DNA from: Bacteroidota bacterium
GTDB taxonomy: Bacteria > Bacteroidota > Bacteroidia > AKYH767-A > 2013-40CM-41-45
Direction: 5' to 3'
Assembly (NCBI GenBank): GCA_016720935.1
Contig: JADKJP010000006.1
Span: 1,240,001 to 1,304,000 of the forward strand
Length of the DNA stretch: 64,000 bases
Below the pieces are notes generated by a model that worked only from the letters and a program-made list of their open reading frames with translations, was not told the DNA's origin and made no database searches. Shown piece after piece: positions 54,422 to 63,233 of the stretch; the first letter of the stretch is position 1, and each line of letters starts with the position of its first letter. Position numbers and translations under genes: made by a program.

Positions 54422-55105
54422 TTATTTTCCGCCTTTGTACATTTGTTGAAATTGTTCTTTAGTCATAACAGTATAGCCTTCAGGCAGCATGAATTTGGAG
54501 TCATCTACCTGCTGTTCTTCTACACTTTTCGCGGTCATTTTCATCGTCATACCATTCTGTTCAGTCTGAAATTCCAACATAAAGCCGTCTATCCCTTCAA
54601 TTTCTGATTGAAATGAATTGCGGGCCATCAGTTCAGTGGTAAACCATGCATCAAAAGTCACTCCACCGTTCCTGCCGGTTGTAGTAACGACAGCTTTTTT
54701 GCAATTGTAACCGGCGATTACTTTGGTATCTGATTTTAACTCAACTGTTGGTTTATTATTTGAACTGCGTTCTGCTTCCGCATCCATTTTTGTCATCTTG
54801 ACTGCAGATTTATTTCCGAGCATATCCATCAGGGTAATTGTTTCACCCAATTTATGATCCGAAATAATAGAGGTTGAACCAATACCCATCTGTATTTCTG
54901 AACGGCTCATATTGCCTTTAAAATAGAGCACAGATTCCGTGGGCATCATGGCAAGGGTTTGTTGATCTAATTGAGAATTCGGGTAAGAAATTTCAAATAC
55001 GATTTTACCCTGACCAACCAATCTGCCGTTTTCCTGAGCCTGCGAAAAGTTAGATGTCGAGATCAAGAGAAATGCAAGCAAAGCGAATTGAGTAATTTTT
55101 TTCAT
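54422..55105 (-). CDS. Exported DUF4412-like protein, 227 aa
   Basis: The start is set at MKKITQFALLAFLLISTSNF, a clear signal peptide. The mature part has GKIVFEISYPNSQLDQQTLA, SVLYFKGNMSRSEIQM, LMDMLGNKSAVKM, VIAGYNCKKAVVTTTGRNG and LMARNSFQSEIEGIDGFMLE, in the order seen in DUF4412 proteins, which are predicted beta-barrel-like lipid or ligand carriers of unknown function. Predicted location is periplasm. A perfect -7 box TATATTTG lies 31 bases upstream. A related protein type, LolA, is encoded 3 kb away but is not a close homologue. Confidence 0.75.
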   Translation of the reverse strand: MKKITQFALLAFLLISTSNFSQAQENGRLVGQGKIVFEISYPNSQLDQQTLAMMPTESVLYFKGNMSRSEIQMGIGSTSIISDHKLGETITLMDMLGNKSAVKMTKMDAEAERSSNNKPTVELKSDTKVIAGYNCKKAVVTTTGRNGGVTFDAWFTTELMARNSFQSEIEGIDGFMLEFQTEQNGMTMKMTAKSVEEQQVDDSKFMLPEGYTVMTKEQFQQMYKGGK

Positions 55106-55136
55106 GTTTTGGTTTTTAGGAAGATCCAATATATAG

Positions 55137-55144
55137 CAAATATA
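55137..55144 (-). promoter_or_regulatory. -7 promoter element TATATTTG
   Basis: A perfect TAnnTTTG match on the minus strand before the DUF4412-like gene. The -33 region has only a T-rich run in place of TTG. It supports the start at 55105, since the longer frame would start upstream of the transcript. Confidence 0.55.
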
Positions 55145-55154
55145 TCCCTTTTTC

Positions 55155-55340
55155 ATGTATGAAAAAAGTCAGTTCACGGAATTTTGGGATGAGAAATTAA
55201 CATTATGGAAAAATAACGATTCTAATCCCAATTGCTCTCCGGAGTACAATAATTTCAGGAAAAAGTGGTTGAATAATCAGGGCTTCGTCTTGAAAACCTT
55301 GTTCATATCTTTTGAAAGGCGCACGGCTCTTGCGTTTTAA
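55155..55340 (+). CDS. Possible small protein, 61 aa
   Basis: The frame begins MYEKSQFTEFWDEKLTLWKN, has a soluble, charged and aromatic composition and ends FISFERRTALAF. It lies 40 bases before ftsK on the same strand and starts ten bases from the divergent -7 box of the DUF4412-like gene. I recognise no family, and there is no promoter of its own that I can see. It may be a real small gene or chance. Confidence 0.3.
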   Translation: MYEKSQFTEFWDEKLTLWKNNDSNPNCSPEYNNFRKKWLNNQGFVLKTLFISFERRTALAF

Positions 55341-55380
55341 GACCTTCTAATTTTAAAAACTTAATAAAATCAGGTAGTTC

Positions 55381-57912
55381 ATGGCGAACAGGCTAAAGAA
55401 TGAGGCGACAGAAGAGGCCAGTCCGAAACGGGAAAGAGTCAAAAAGAGTACTAAAAACGCAGGATTTAGAGCGAGAATTCAGGCAATACGGAATTTTTTG
55501 GGTGATGAAAGAACCCATAAGATTTTTGGAATGACCCTGTTGTTACTTGCCTTTTTCATGGTGATCGCTTTTGTGTCCAACCTGTTCACATGGAAAGAGG
55601 ATCAGGCAATTGCTGGTGTTAATTCGATCTGGGAACTTTTCACCCGTGGAGATATTTCTGTGGAAAACTGGTTGGGTAAGCTTGGCGCGGTAACTGCTTT
55701 GCAATTTCAAAATCACTGGTTTGGTATCTGTGCATTTTTTCTGCCCTTTCTGCTCACACTTGCCGGAGTAAAAATCCTTTGGGATGTTGCTTTGCTCCCG
55801 ATTACCAAATCACTGAAATACTCTTTGTTCACAACCATCTGGCTCTCTACATTTTTTGGATATATCTTTCATAACAATCCGGATATGTTGATTCTTGCCG
55901 GTGGTTATGGATATCAAATGAGCCAGACATTGAATTCAATGGTCGGTTTCATTGGAACCGGCGCTATGCTTGTATTCACCTTTACTGGATTCCTTGTTGC
56001 TGCGTACAATATTTCATTCCGCAAAAAAGCAGAGACTGAAATGCCTGCTGAAGAAGGAAGTGTCGAAGAAGCTGTTGCCACCTCCCCCATGCCTGTCATG
56101 AATATTTTAAAAACAGAAGATTCTTCAAGAACCGTGGAACTGGATCTTGGAGTTGATGAAGAGGAGGACGAAGAAGAAGAGGATGAAGAAGAAACGACTG
56201 AGGAAAATGCTATTGATCTGTCCCTTGAGGATGAACAGGAAGAAGAAGTGATGGAAGAAGAGGAAGAAGATCCGGATCTTTCACTTGAAATAGCTTCCCT
56301 CCTCGCTACGGAAGATGAAGTGCCGATGGAAGTTGCCGCGGTTACTGAAGAAGCAGCAGTTCTTGATGATGATATTGAACTTCCACACGCGCAAGGAGAT
56401 TATGATCCAACGCTTGACTTGTCTTCCTATAAGTTTCCTACCCTGGAATTGCTGGAGAATTATGGCGACAAGAAGATTGAAGTGAACAAGGAGGAACTGG
56501 AAGCAAATAAAAACCGGATTGTAGAAACACTCAGTCATTACAATATTTCCATCGAAAAAATTAAAGCAACAATTGGACCTACTGTAACATTGTTTGAAAT
56601 AGTTCCACAAGCCGGTGTCAGGATTTCAAAGATTAAAAATCTGGAAGATGACATTGCTTTAAGTCTGTCTGCTTTAGGGATCCGGATTATTGCCCCAATC
56701 CCCGGAAAAGGAACAATTGGTATCGAAGTGCCTAATCAAAAGCCGGAAATGGTTCCGATGAAGTCGGTACTTGGCTCAGAGAAATTTTTCAATAGTGAGT
56801 TTGAATTGCCGATTGGTTTAGGTAAAACAATTTCCAATGAGGTGTTTGTTGCAGATCTTGCAAAGATGCCCCACTTGCTTATGGCCGGTGCAACCGGACA
56901 AGGAAAATCTGTTGGCTTGAATGCAATCCTTGTTTCATTACTGTATAAGAAACATCCTTCACAGGTAAAGTTTGTATTGGTGGATCCCAAGAAAGTGGAA
57001 TTGACACTTTTTAAAACTATTGAAAGACATTTTCTCGCAAAACTGCCCGGTGAAGAGGAAGCAATTATTACGGATACCAAAAAGGTAGTGAATACACTCA
57101 ATTCTTTGTGTATCGAAATGGACCAGCGTTATGAGTTATTGAAAGACGCCCAGGTGCGAAACATCAAAGAGTACAACACGAAATTTATTTCCAGGAAGTT
57201 AAATCCTGTGAATGGTCACAAATATCTTCCTTATATCATTTTGGTGGTGGATGAGTTTGCCGACCTTATCATGACTGCAGGAAAAGAGATCGAAACGCCA
57301 ATCGCCCGTCTTGCTCAACTTGCCCGTGCAATTGGGATACATCTGATCATCGCGACACAAAGACCTTCCGTTAATATCATCACCGGAACAATCAAAGCCA
57401 ACTTCCCTGCCCGGATTGCATTCCGTGTAACCTCTAAAATCGATTCCCGGACCATCCTGGATAGTGGTGGCGCTGATCAACTCATTGGACGCGGAGATAT
57501 GTTATTCTCTACTGGCGCGGATCTTATTCGTCTGCAATGCGCATTTGTTGATACCCCGGAGGTGGACAGAATTACTGAATTTATTGGTGGTCAACGAGGG
57601 TATAGTGATGCTCACCTTTTGCCGGAATATGTCGATGAAACCAGCGAAGGAAGCAGGGAATTCAATCCTGATGACAGAGATCCATTATTTGAAGAAGCGG
57701 CGGCAATTATTGTTCAGCATCAACAAGGTTCAGCTTCCCTCCTGCAGCGGCGATTAAAACTTGGATACAACAGAGCAGGAAGAATTATCGATCAATTGGA
57801 AGCGGCTAAAATTATTGGTCCGTTTGAAGGTTCAAAAGCACGTGAAGTGCTAGTGAAGGACCCAATGAATCTTCAAAACATTTTGCAAGGCCTGAGACAC
57901 AGGGAAAACTGA
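55381..57912 (+). CDS. ftsK: DNA translocase FtsK
   Basis: Four membrane helices lie in residues ~48-215 (IFGMTLLLLAFFMVIAFVSN and others). A very acidic linker follows at ~255-340, with long Glu/Asp runs and three DLSLE-type repeats. The motor has Walker A AGATGQGKSVGLN near 501, ILVVDEFADLI near 618 and ATQRPSVNIITGTIKANFPA; the C-terminal winged-helix gamma domain (SASLLQRRLKLGYNRAGRII) recognises orienting DNA sites. FtsK pumps chromosome termini through the division septum and activates dimer resolution. The lolA gene follows after 162 bases, a pairing common in Bacteroidota. Confidence 0.96.
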   Translation: MANRLKNEATEEASPKRERVKKSTKNAGFRARIQAIRNFLGDERTHKIFGMTLLLLAFFMVIAFVSNLFTWKEDQAIAGVNSIWELFTRGDISVENWLGKLGAVTALQFQNHWFGICAFFLPFLLTLAGVKILWDVALLPITKSLKYSLFTTIWLSTFFGYIFHNNPDMLILAGGYGYQMSQTLNSMVGFIGTGAMLVFTFTGFLVAAYNISFRKKAETEMPAEEGSVEEAVATSPMPVMNILKTEDSSRTVELDLGVDEEEDEEEEDEEETTEENAIDLSLEDEQEEEVMEEEEEDPDLSLEIASLLATEDEVPMEVAAVTEEAAVLDDDIELPHAQGDYDPTLDLSSYKFPTLELLENYGDKKIEVNKEELEANKNRIVETLSHYNISIEKIKATIGPTVTLFEIVPQAGVRISKIKNLEDDIALSLSALGIRIIAPIPGKGTIGIEVPNQKPEMVPMKSVLGSEKFFNSEFELPIGLGKTISNEVFVADLAKMPHLLMAGATGQGKSVGLNAILVSLLYKKHPSQVKFVLVDPKKVELTLFKTIERHFLAKLPGEEEAIITDTKKVVNTLNSLCIEMDQRYELLKDAQVRNIKEYNTKFISRKLNPVNGHKYLPYIILVVDEFADLIMTAGKEIETPIARLAQLARAIGIHLIIATQRPSVNIITGTIKANFPARIAFRVTSKIDSRTILDSGGADQLIGRGDMLFSTGADLIRLQCAFVDTPEVDRITEFIGGQRGYSDAHLLPEYVDETSEGSREFNPDDRDPLFEEAAAIIVQHQQGSASLLQRRLKLGYNRAGRIIDQLEAAKIIGPFEGSKAREVLVKDPMNLQNILQGLRHREN

Positions 57913-58015
57913 TTTCCTTTGCTCAAAATGATGCAATTAGCTTTCATTTCGAGCTTACCACAGAGTCTGATTTTTCCTTATTCGAAAATTAGCCGGATTT
58001 GCTTTGGTCTGCTTT

Positions 58016-58045
58016 TTGCTTCCTGACGCGGAAACCTTAAATTTG
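58016..58045 (+). promoter_or_regulatory. lolA promoter TTG-N19-TAAATTTG
   Basis: TTG at 58016-58018, a 19-base spacer and TAAATTTG at 58038-58045 match both consensus elements exactly. Transcription would begin near 58052, giving a leader of about 23 bases, so lolA can be expressed apart from ftsK. Confidence 0.85.
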
Positions 58046-58074
58046 TATCAGATTTCCTGAAAAAGCACCAAAAA

Positions 58075-58737
58075 ATGAAAAAAAAGATAGTTTTTGCCTT
58101 ATTTCTCTTGATCGGTTTGAGTTCAATGGCTCAAACAGCCCAGGTAGAACAGACCGATAAAAAGGCACAGGAAATCCTGAAAGGAGTCAGCACCAAATAC
58201 AAATCATTTAAGTCGGTAAAGGCCACTTTTGTAATTTCTATTGAAAACACAAAAGACAAAAGCAAAGAGGAACAAAAAGGTACTATTTACCTGAAAGGCA
58301 ATAAGTATAAACTTGAAATAGCAAGCCAGGATGTTATCAGTGACGGTAAAACACGCTGGACTTATGTGAAAGATGCCAACGAAGTTCAAATTGACAACCA
58401 GAAGACGGATGAGAATACAATCAGCCCGTCAAATATTTTTACGATGTATGAAAAAGGCTGGTTGTTCAAATTCATTGGAGAGCAGAAAGAAAAAGGAATG
58501 GTATATCAATTGGTTGAATTAGTACCGGTAGAACCAAAGAAGAAAAATATCTACAAGGTGAAACTGACCATCAACAAGAATGATAAATTCATCAGTACCG
58601 CGAAAATTTTTGACAAAAACGGAAGCATTCAGACTATTACAGTTGAAAAGCTTACTCCGGATGTAATTATAGATGATTCACCATTCACATTTACTGCCGG
58701 TAAGTATCCCGGAGCAGAAATTGTTGATCTGCGATAA
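58075..58737 (+). CDS. lolA: Outer-membrane lipoprotein carrier protein LolA
   Basis: A signal peptide (KIVFALFLLIGLSSMAQ) leads a 220-residue protein with the LolA pattern: YKSFKSVKATFVISIENTKD, GTIYLKGNKYKLEIASQDVI, SDGKTRWTYVKDANEVQID and a C-terminal FTFTAGKYPGAEIVDLR. LolA carries lipoproteins across the periplasm to the outer membrane. It is preceded by ftsK and its own promoter and ends at a strong terminator. Family-level call is firm; that it is the only LolA of the cell cannot be said. Confidence 0.9.
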   Translation: MKKKIVFALFLLIGLSSMAQTAQVEQTDKKAQEILKGVSTKYKSFKSVKATFVISIENTKDKSKEEQKGTIYLKGNKYKLEIASQDVISDGKTRWTYVKDANEVQIDNQKTDENTISPSNIFTMYEKGWLFKFIGEQKEKGMVYQLVELVPVEPKKKNIYKVKLTINKNDKFISTAKIFDKNGSIQTITVEKLTPDVIIDDSPFTFTAGKYPGAEIVDLR

Positions 58738-58743
58738 ACAAAT

Positions 58744-58776
58744 TGAAAAGCACCTTTACAGGTGCTTTTTTTTTAT
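58744..58776 (+). terminator. Intrinsic terminator of lolA
   Basis: AAAAGCACCT-TTAC-AGGTGCTTTT followed by more T residues, seven bases beyond the lolA stop. Confidence 0.93.
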
Positions 58777-58835
58777 TAGACATTCAGGATGGCTTGAAAG
58801 TTATGTACCTTTAGGAATATCAATCCCAGGATATC

Positions 58836-59876
58836 ATGAATAAGTTATTCTTTCTGATTCTCTGTCTTGCTACTCTTGATGGATTCAGTCAACCAACCAT
58901 TACATCAACCGATTTACCATTCGCAGGATTCTACTTTACAACAGGCACTGATTCAACCTATAATGCTGCGATTCCTGCCGGTGGTGCGAATCAAAACTGG
59001 AACTATAGTTCCCTCGTAAATTTATTAACCGATACAGCAGGCTTTATGCCGGCTACAGGAACACCGTATGCCGCTACTTTTAGTGGTTCAAATTTGTCTG
59101 GCTACGATAGAGAAACTAATTCATACTCTTATTTTACTGCCAATTCAACAGGTTTTTTCATTGATGGATTTGGTAGTTCCGGCGGAAATTTTGTGCTAAA
59201 TCCCGGACAATGTTTTGTACCGGTTCCATTTACTTTTGGCAATACAAGTACCAATGTCGCACGCAATATCGTAGATACAATGTATACAGATACCAGCGGC
59301 ACTACCTATACAGTAAGAAATATTATCAATATCACCTCCCATTTTAATGCGGATGGTTATGGTTCACTGACCTTGCCCAATGCCGTTTATCAAAATACTC
59401 TTCGTGTCAGGATTACTGAAACCAGATACGATTCATTGTATGCATTGGTAGGGCCTGTATATATTCTGATTCGTTCTTCAGCAACTCAATTCACTTATTT
59501 TCGCTGGTTTGAACATGGCGGTCAGGCTTCTTATTTGTTAGGAATTAAAGCAGACAGTCTTGGAAATAACGCATTGTCTTCCGAGTATTTGATGGCATCC
59601 GCTGTTTTGCAGGTTCCTAAAACGGAGAGTAACCATCAACTGACGATTTATCCAAATCCTGCTGTAGATCAGATCACATTGAATGGGGGTTCAAATTCTG
59701 AACCAGGGCTGATCAGTATTTATACTTCAAATGGTCAGCTGGTTTTTGAACAGACCTGGAACTCTGATGATGAATTGACTCTGGATTTGAAGTGTTTTGC
59801 CGGGGGATATTACATTCTCAATTTTAAAAGTAACATGAGTAACCGTACCATTCCATTTGTCGTCACCCAATACTAA
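58836..59876 (+). CDS. T9SS-secreted protein of unknown function, 346 aa
   Basis: A signal peptide (MNKLFFLILCLATLDGFSQ) is followed by ~240 residues of beta-rich sequence with many Thr, Ser, Asn and aromatic residues (DLPFAGFYFTTGTDSTYNAA, WNYSSLVNLLTDTAGFMPAT) and no motif I recognise. The last ~75 residues are a type A T9SS sorting domain (LTIYPNPAVDQITLNGG ... GGYYILNFKSNMSNRTIPFV). The protein is thus predicted at the cell surface or outside. A second exported gene follows 14 bases later and may be co-transcribed. Confidence 0.85.
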   Translation: MNKLFFLILCLATLDGFSQPTITSTDLPFAGFYFTTGTDSTYNAAIPAGGANQNWNYSSLVNLLTDTAGFMPATGTPYAATFSGSNLSGYDRETNSYSYFTANSTGFFIDGFGSSGGNFVLNPGQCFVPVPFTFGNTSTNVARNIVDTMYTDTSGTTYTVRNIINITSHFNADGYGSLTLPNAVYQNTLRVRITETRYDSLYALVGPVYILIRSSATQFTYFRWFEHGGQASYLLGIKADSLGNNALSSEYLMASAVLQVPKTESNHQLTIYPNPAVDQITLNGGSNSEPGLISIYTSNGQLVFEQTWNSDDELTLDLKCFAGGYYILNFKSNMSNRTIPFVVTQY

Positions 59877-59890
59877 TAAATTTACCAACC

Positions 59891-60253
59891 ATGTTTTCCT
59901 TCCGATCATTATTTGAAAATAAAACAGAAATGCTAAAAGTCCCTGTGGTGCTTTTGTTTATTTTTTATTTGGGTGGATTACAGACGATATCAGGCGCTGT
60001 GCCTGACAGTACTGTTACTAAGCAAGTTCAGGACTATCAGATTTCGTTACCAAGGCCTGCAAAAGAAATCAAAAGGATTTTGTACGATAAAAGTTTTCTT
60101 CCTGTTCAGGGAAAATTATCTGAGGATAAAAAATCAGTGATAATTAAGAACTATGAAAAAGGAAGCCGGGTCAGAATAAAAGTTGTTTACGAGGATGATA
60201 CAGAGGAAGAAATTCTGAAAAGTCCCTGTTATATTGATCCGGTTGTACTTTGA
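59891..60253 (+). CDS. Small exported protein of unknown function, 120 aa
   Basis: Either Met1 or Met14 (MLKVPVVLLFIFYLGGLQTI, base 59930) could be the start; the second leaves a compact signal peptide. The mature ~85 residues have two charged segments and a final VRIKVVYEDDTEEEILKSPC pattern that ends in a short strand, resembling a small beta domain. I recognise no family. It lies directly behind a T9SS cargo gene. Confidence 0.62.
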   Translation: MFSFRSLFENKTEMLKVPVVLLFIFYLGGLQTISGAVPDSTVTKQVQDYQISLPRPAKEIKRILYDKSFLPVQGKLSEDKKSVIIKNYEKGSRVRIKVVYEDDTEEEILKSPCYIDPVVL

Positions 60254-60312
60254 TTTTTGGGTTGGACTCTCGCCTCAAAGGGGTATTTTATTTTAAAGCT
60301 TGTAAATCATCC

Positions 60313-61626
60313 TCAACTTACAACTTCACCATACAAATCAAATTCCTGAGCGCTGGTGATTTTTACATTCGCGAAATCTCCGATTCGAATATAATGCTCA
60401 GCTGCATTTACAAGAATTTCATTGTCCACTTCCGGAGAATCGAATTCTGACCGACCCACAAAGTAATTTCCTTCTTTTCGATCAAATAAAACCCGGAAAG
60501 TAGAACCAATTTTCTGTTCATTGAGTTCACGGGAAATTACCTGTTGAATATCCATGATGCCTTCTGCCCTTTCTTTCTTCACTTCCGTCGGAACATCGTC
60601 ATTCAATTCGAATGCATGTGTGTTTTCTTCGTGTGAATAAGTGAAAATCCCAAGTCTGTCAAATCTTGTTTTCTCAACCCAATCTCTCATTTCGGCGTAG
60701 TCCTCTTCCGTTTCGCCAGGGTACCCTGCTATCAGAGTTGTACGCAAAGCGATACCGGGAACTTTCTCCCGGATGGAGTCCACAAGCTGAATAGATTTAT
60801 CCCGGGTAATACCTCTTCGCATGCTTTTGAGCATTCGGTCACTGATATGCTGCAATGGCATATCAAGATACTTGCAGATATTCTCACGTTCATTCATTAC
60901 ATCTAAAACATCCATCGGAAATCCGGAAGGATAGGCATAATGTAAACGCAACCATTCAATTCCACTCACATCGGACAGTTTCCTGAGCAAATCGGCCAGA
61001 GTACGTTTTCCGTGAATATCAAGACCATAAAAAGTAAGATCCTGTGCAATGAGGATCAATTCCTTTGTGCCTTTGGCGGCAAGCAATTTTGCCTGGGACA
61101 CCAATTCATTTTCCGGAACAGAAAGATGTTTCCCGCGCATGAGTGGGATAGCACAAAATGAACATGGTCGGTCACAGCCTTCAGAAATCTTGAGATAAGC
61201 GTATTGCTGTGGTGTTGTAAGCATCCGCTCACCTACCAGTTCATGTTTGTAATCTGCGCCAAGTGATTTTAGAAGCTTAGGAAGATCACTTGTTCCAAAA
61301 AAATCATCGACCTGGCTAATTTCTTTTTCCAGTTCAGGTTTGTATCGTTCGCTCAGGCAACCGGTAACAATAAGCTTGTCAATTTTTCCATTCTGCTTGG
61401 CGTGCGCGAATTGAAGAATTGTGTCAATGCTCTCCTGTTTTGCATTGTCAATAAAGCCACAGGTATTGATGATGACTATGGAAGCATCATCATCAGTGGA
61501 TTCGTGAGTAACATCGAATTTGTTAGCTTTCAACTGTCCCATCAGTACTTCAGAATCATAAATATTCTTGGAGCAACCGAGGGTGATGACGTTTACCTTA
61601 TTTTTTTTTAGTGTTTTTGTTTTCAT
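60313..61626 (-). CDS. rimO: Ribosomal protein uS12 methylthiotransferase RimO
   Basis: The N-terminal MTTase domain has LGCSKN, INTCGF and TGCLSERY with cluster-binding Cys18, Cys56 and Cys90; the radical-SAM domain has CDRPCSFC with Cys151, Cys155 and Cys158 (CxxxCxxC), then MRGKHLSVPENELV. PLQHISDRMLKSMRRG and ALRTTLIAGYPGETEEDY are RimO/MiaB motifs, and a TRAM domain ends the protein (GNYFVGRSEFDSPEVDNE ... LYGEVV). RimO attaches a methylthio group to an Asp of ribosomal protein S12. It starts 17 bases after ftsY and is probably co-transcribed. Confidence 0.95.
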   Translation of the reverse strand: MKTKTLKKNKVNVITLGCSKNIYDSEVLMGQLKANKFDVTHESTDDDASIVIINTCGFIDNAKQESIDTILQFAHAKQNGKIDKLIVTGCLSERYKPELEKEISQVDDFFGTSDLPKLLKSLGADYKHELVGERMLTTPQQYAYLKISEGCDRPCSFCAIPLMRGKHLSVPENELVSQAKLLAAKGTKELILIAQDLTFYGLDIHGKRTLADLLRKLSDVSGIEWLRLHYAYPSGFPMDVLDVMNERENICKYLDMPLQHISDRMLKSMRRGITRDKSIQLVDSIREKVPGIALRTTLIAGYPGETEEDYAEMRDWVEKTRFDRLGIFTYSHEENTHAFELNDDVPTEVKKERAEGIMDIQQVISRELNEQKIGSTFRVLFDRKEGNYFVGRSEFDSPEVDNEILVNAAEHYIRIGDFANVKITSAQEFDLYGEVVS

Positions 61627-61643
61627 TCTAAAGATGCATGAAT

Positions 61644-62603
61644 TTACTTTTCACTAAAAAGGGAATCAACAAATTCACTCTTGTTAAAGACCTGAAGATC
61701 TTCCATTTTTTCTCCTACCCCAATGTATTTCACAGGGATTTTGAATTCATCTGAAATTCCAATGACCACACCGCCTTTGGCTGTACCATCGAGTTTTGTG
61801 AGAGCAAGCGCGTTGACATCTGTTGCTTTGGTGAATTGACGGGCTTGTTCAATCGCATTTTGGCCGGTAGAAGCATCCAGTACAAGTAGAATTTCATGAG
61901 GTGCATCAGGTATTACCTTCTGCATCACACGTTTGATCTTTGACAATTCATTCATCAGGTTGATCTTGTTGTGAAGTCGTCCGGCAGTATCAATGATCAC
62001 TACATCCATCTTTTGTGCAACAGCCGACTGCACAGCATCAAATGCAACGGAGGCGGGATCTGAACCCATTGCCTGTTTGATGATGGGAACATCCACTCGT
62101 TTGCTCCAGATATCCAATTGATCAACTGCGGCGGCTCTGAAGGTATCCGCGGCACCAAGCATTACTTTTTTTCCAGACTTCTTGAATTGATAGGCGAGTT
62201 TTCCAATGGAGGTTGTTTTTCCAACTCCGTTTACACCAACGACCATTATGACATGTGGAAGTCCATTGTGTTCAGGAATAACAAAATCTGTCGCGTCGAG
62301 AGTATTATTTTCGGCTAAGAGTCCGGCAATTTCATCCTTTAGTAAATTATTCAGTTCATCAGTGCCAACGTATTTATCTTTTGAAACACGAGCTTCCAAT
62401 CGTTGAATTATTTTAAGTGTGGTGTTTACACCGATATCGGATGACACCAGGATTTCTTCGAGGTTATCCAGTACTTCTGAATCCACTGTTGATTTACCAA
62501 CAACCGCTTTTGCCAGTCTTGAAAACAAGCTGGTTTTTGTCTTTTCCAGTCCTTTATCAAGACTTTCTTTTTTTTCCTTTGAGAAGAAATTAAATAAACC
62601 CAT
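61644..62603 (-). CDS. ftsY: Signal recognition particle receptor FtsY
   Basis: The NG GTPase has G1 VGVNGVGKTT near 122-131, DTFRAAAVDQL, G3 DTAGRLHNKINLM, G4 TKLDGTAKGGV and closing VGEKMEDLQVFNK. The 319-residue length and short N-terminus (MGLFNFFSKEKKESL) without the long acidic A domain are usual for this phylum. FtsY receives the SRP-ribosome complex at the inner membrane for insertion of membrane proteins. It is preceded by an unusually strong Shine-Dalgarno sequence and separated from the DUF4295 gene by a terminator. Confidence 0.97.
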   Translation of the reverse strand: MGLFNFFSKEKKESLDKGLEKTKTSLFSRLAKAVVGKSTVDSEVLDNLEEILVSSDIGVNTTLKIIQRLEARVSKDKYVGTDELNNLLKDEIAGLLAENNTLDATDFVIPEHNGLPHVIMVVGVNGVGKTTSIGKLAYQFKKSGKKVMLGAADTFRAAAVDQLDIWSKRVDVPIIKQAMGSDPASVAFDAVQSAVAQKMDVVIIDTAGRLHNKINLMNELSKIKRVMQKVIPDAPHEILLVLDASTGQNAIEQARQFTKATDVNALALTKLDGTAKGGVVIGISDEFKIPVKYIGVGEKMEDLQVFNKSEFVDSLFSEK

Positions 62604-62612
62604 AAGTATATT

Positions 62613-62619
62613 ACCTCCT
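62613..62619 (-). promoter_or_regulatory. Strong Shine-Dalgarno site of ftsY
   Basis: AGGAGGT (within AAGGAGGTAATATACTT) lies nine bases before the ftsY ATG on the minus strand. Most genes in this window lack any such site, as expected for Bacteroidota. Confidence 0.75.
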
Positions 62620-62674
62620 TATACTTTACTTATAAAAATGAATGCAAAGAGCATTACAGCTAAACATTCTTTTA

Positions 62675-62710
62675 AATAAAAAAAGCTTCTTTCAATAGGA
62701 AAGAAGCTCA
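62675..62710 (-). terminator. Terminator between DUF4295 gene and ftsY
   Basis: AGCTTCTTTC-AATAG-GAAAGAAGCT (62684-62708) is a 10-bp stem followed by T7 on the minus strand. It lies about 26 bases after the DUF4295 stop and closes the rpmG unit. Confidence 0.92.
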
Positions 62711-62733
62711 ATAAATATTATTGATGCAACAGA

Positions 62734-62889
62734 TTATTTCTCTTTCAGAAAATCTTTTACGTGGTCGTTATGAACAACTTCTTCCTTAAACTGGTAAGCA
62801 CCTGTTTGAGGATTTTTGATCATCTTGATCACTTTGGAGAACTCTTTTCCTTTTCCGGATTTAAGGGTTGCAACTACTTTCTTTGCCAT
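62734..62889 (-). CDS. DUF4295 family protein, 51 aa
   Basis: The ORF starts MAKKVVATLKSGKGKEFSKV and continues KMIKNPQTGAYQFKEE to the end KDFLKEK. It is the small basic DUF4295 protein found beside rpmG in Bacteroidota, and its composition and neighbours suggest a ribosome-associated protein. It follows rpmG by 46 bases and shares its promoter; a terminator follows. Confidence 0.92.
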   Translation of the reverse strand: MAKKVVATLKSGKGKEFSKVIKMIKNPQTGAYQFKEEVVHNDHVKDFLKEK

Positions 62890-62935
62890 GACTTAAATTA
62901 TTTGATGTTTTGGAAGAACTGTTAAGGATCAGGAA

Positions 62936-63118
62936 TTATTTGATCTCTTTGTGAACGGTCATTTTCTTGAGAATCGGGTTGAATTTTTTCAACTCGAGAC
63001 GTTCAGTCGTGTTCTTTTTGTTTTTTGTGGTGATATAGCGTGAAGTACCAGGCATTCCGCTTGCCTTGTGTTCGGTACATTCCATGATAACTTGTACGCG
63101 GTTACCTTTCTTTGCCAT
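62936..63118 (-). CDS. rpmG: Large ribosomal subunit protein bL33
   Basis: The 60-residue protein MAKKGNRVQVIMECTEHKAS ... has SRYITTKNKKNTTERLELKK and the final KKMTVHKEIK of bL33. Only one Cys (Cys14) is present, so the four-Cys zinc site of C+ paralogues is absent. It has its own promoter 52 bases upstream. In many Bacteroidota rpmB precedes it; here an aminopeptidase gene lies there instead. Confidence 0.97.
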   Translation of the reverse strand: MAKKGNRVQVIMECTEHKASGMPGTSRYITTKNKKNTTERLELKKFNPILKKMTVHKEIK

Positions 63119-63169
63119 GATAATTCGGTTTTTTTAATGGGCAGGTCACAGACCTATTTTCGAGGGCTG

Positions 63170-63199
63170 CAAATATACCAAAATATCTACTGATTCCAA
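63170..63199 (-). promoter_or_regulatory. rpmG promoter TTG-N19-TATATTTG
   Basis: On the minus strand TTG (63197-63199), a 19-base spacer and TATATTTG (63170-63177): an exact match to both elements. Transcription would begin near 63163, giving a leader of about 45 bases. Confidence 0.85.
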
Positions 63200-63233
63200 A
63201 TTTATTAGCCAGAAAACAGGATGTTTTCAGCCA

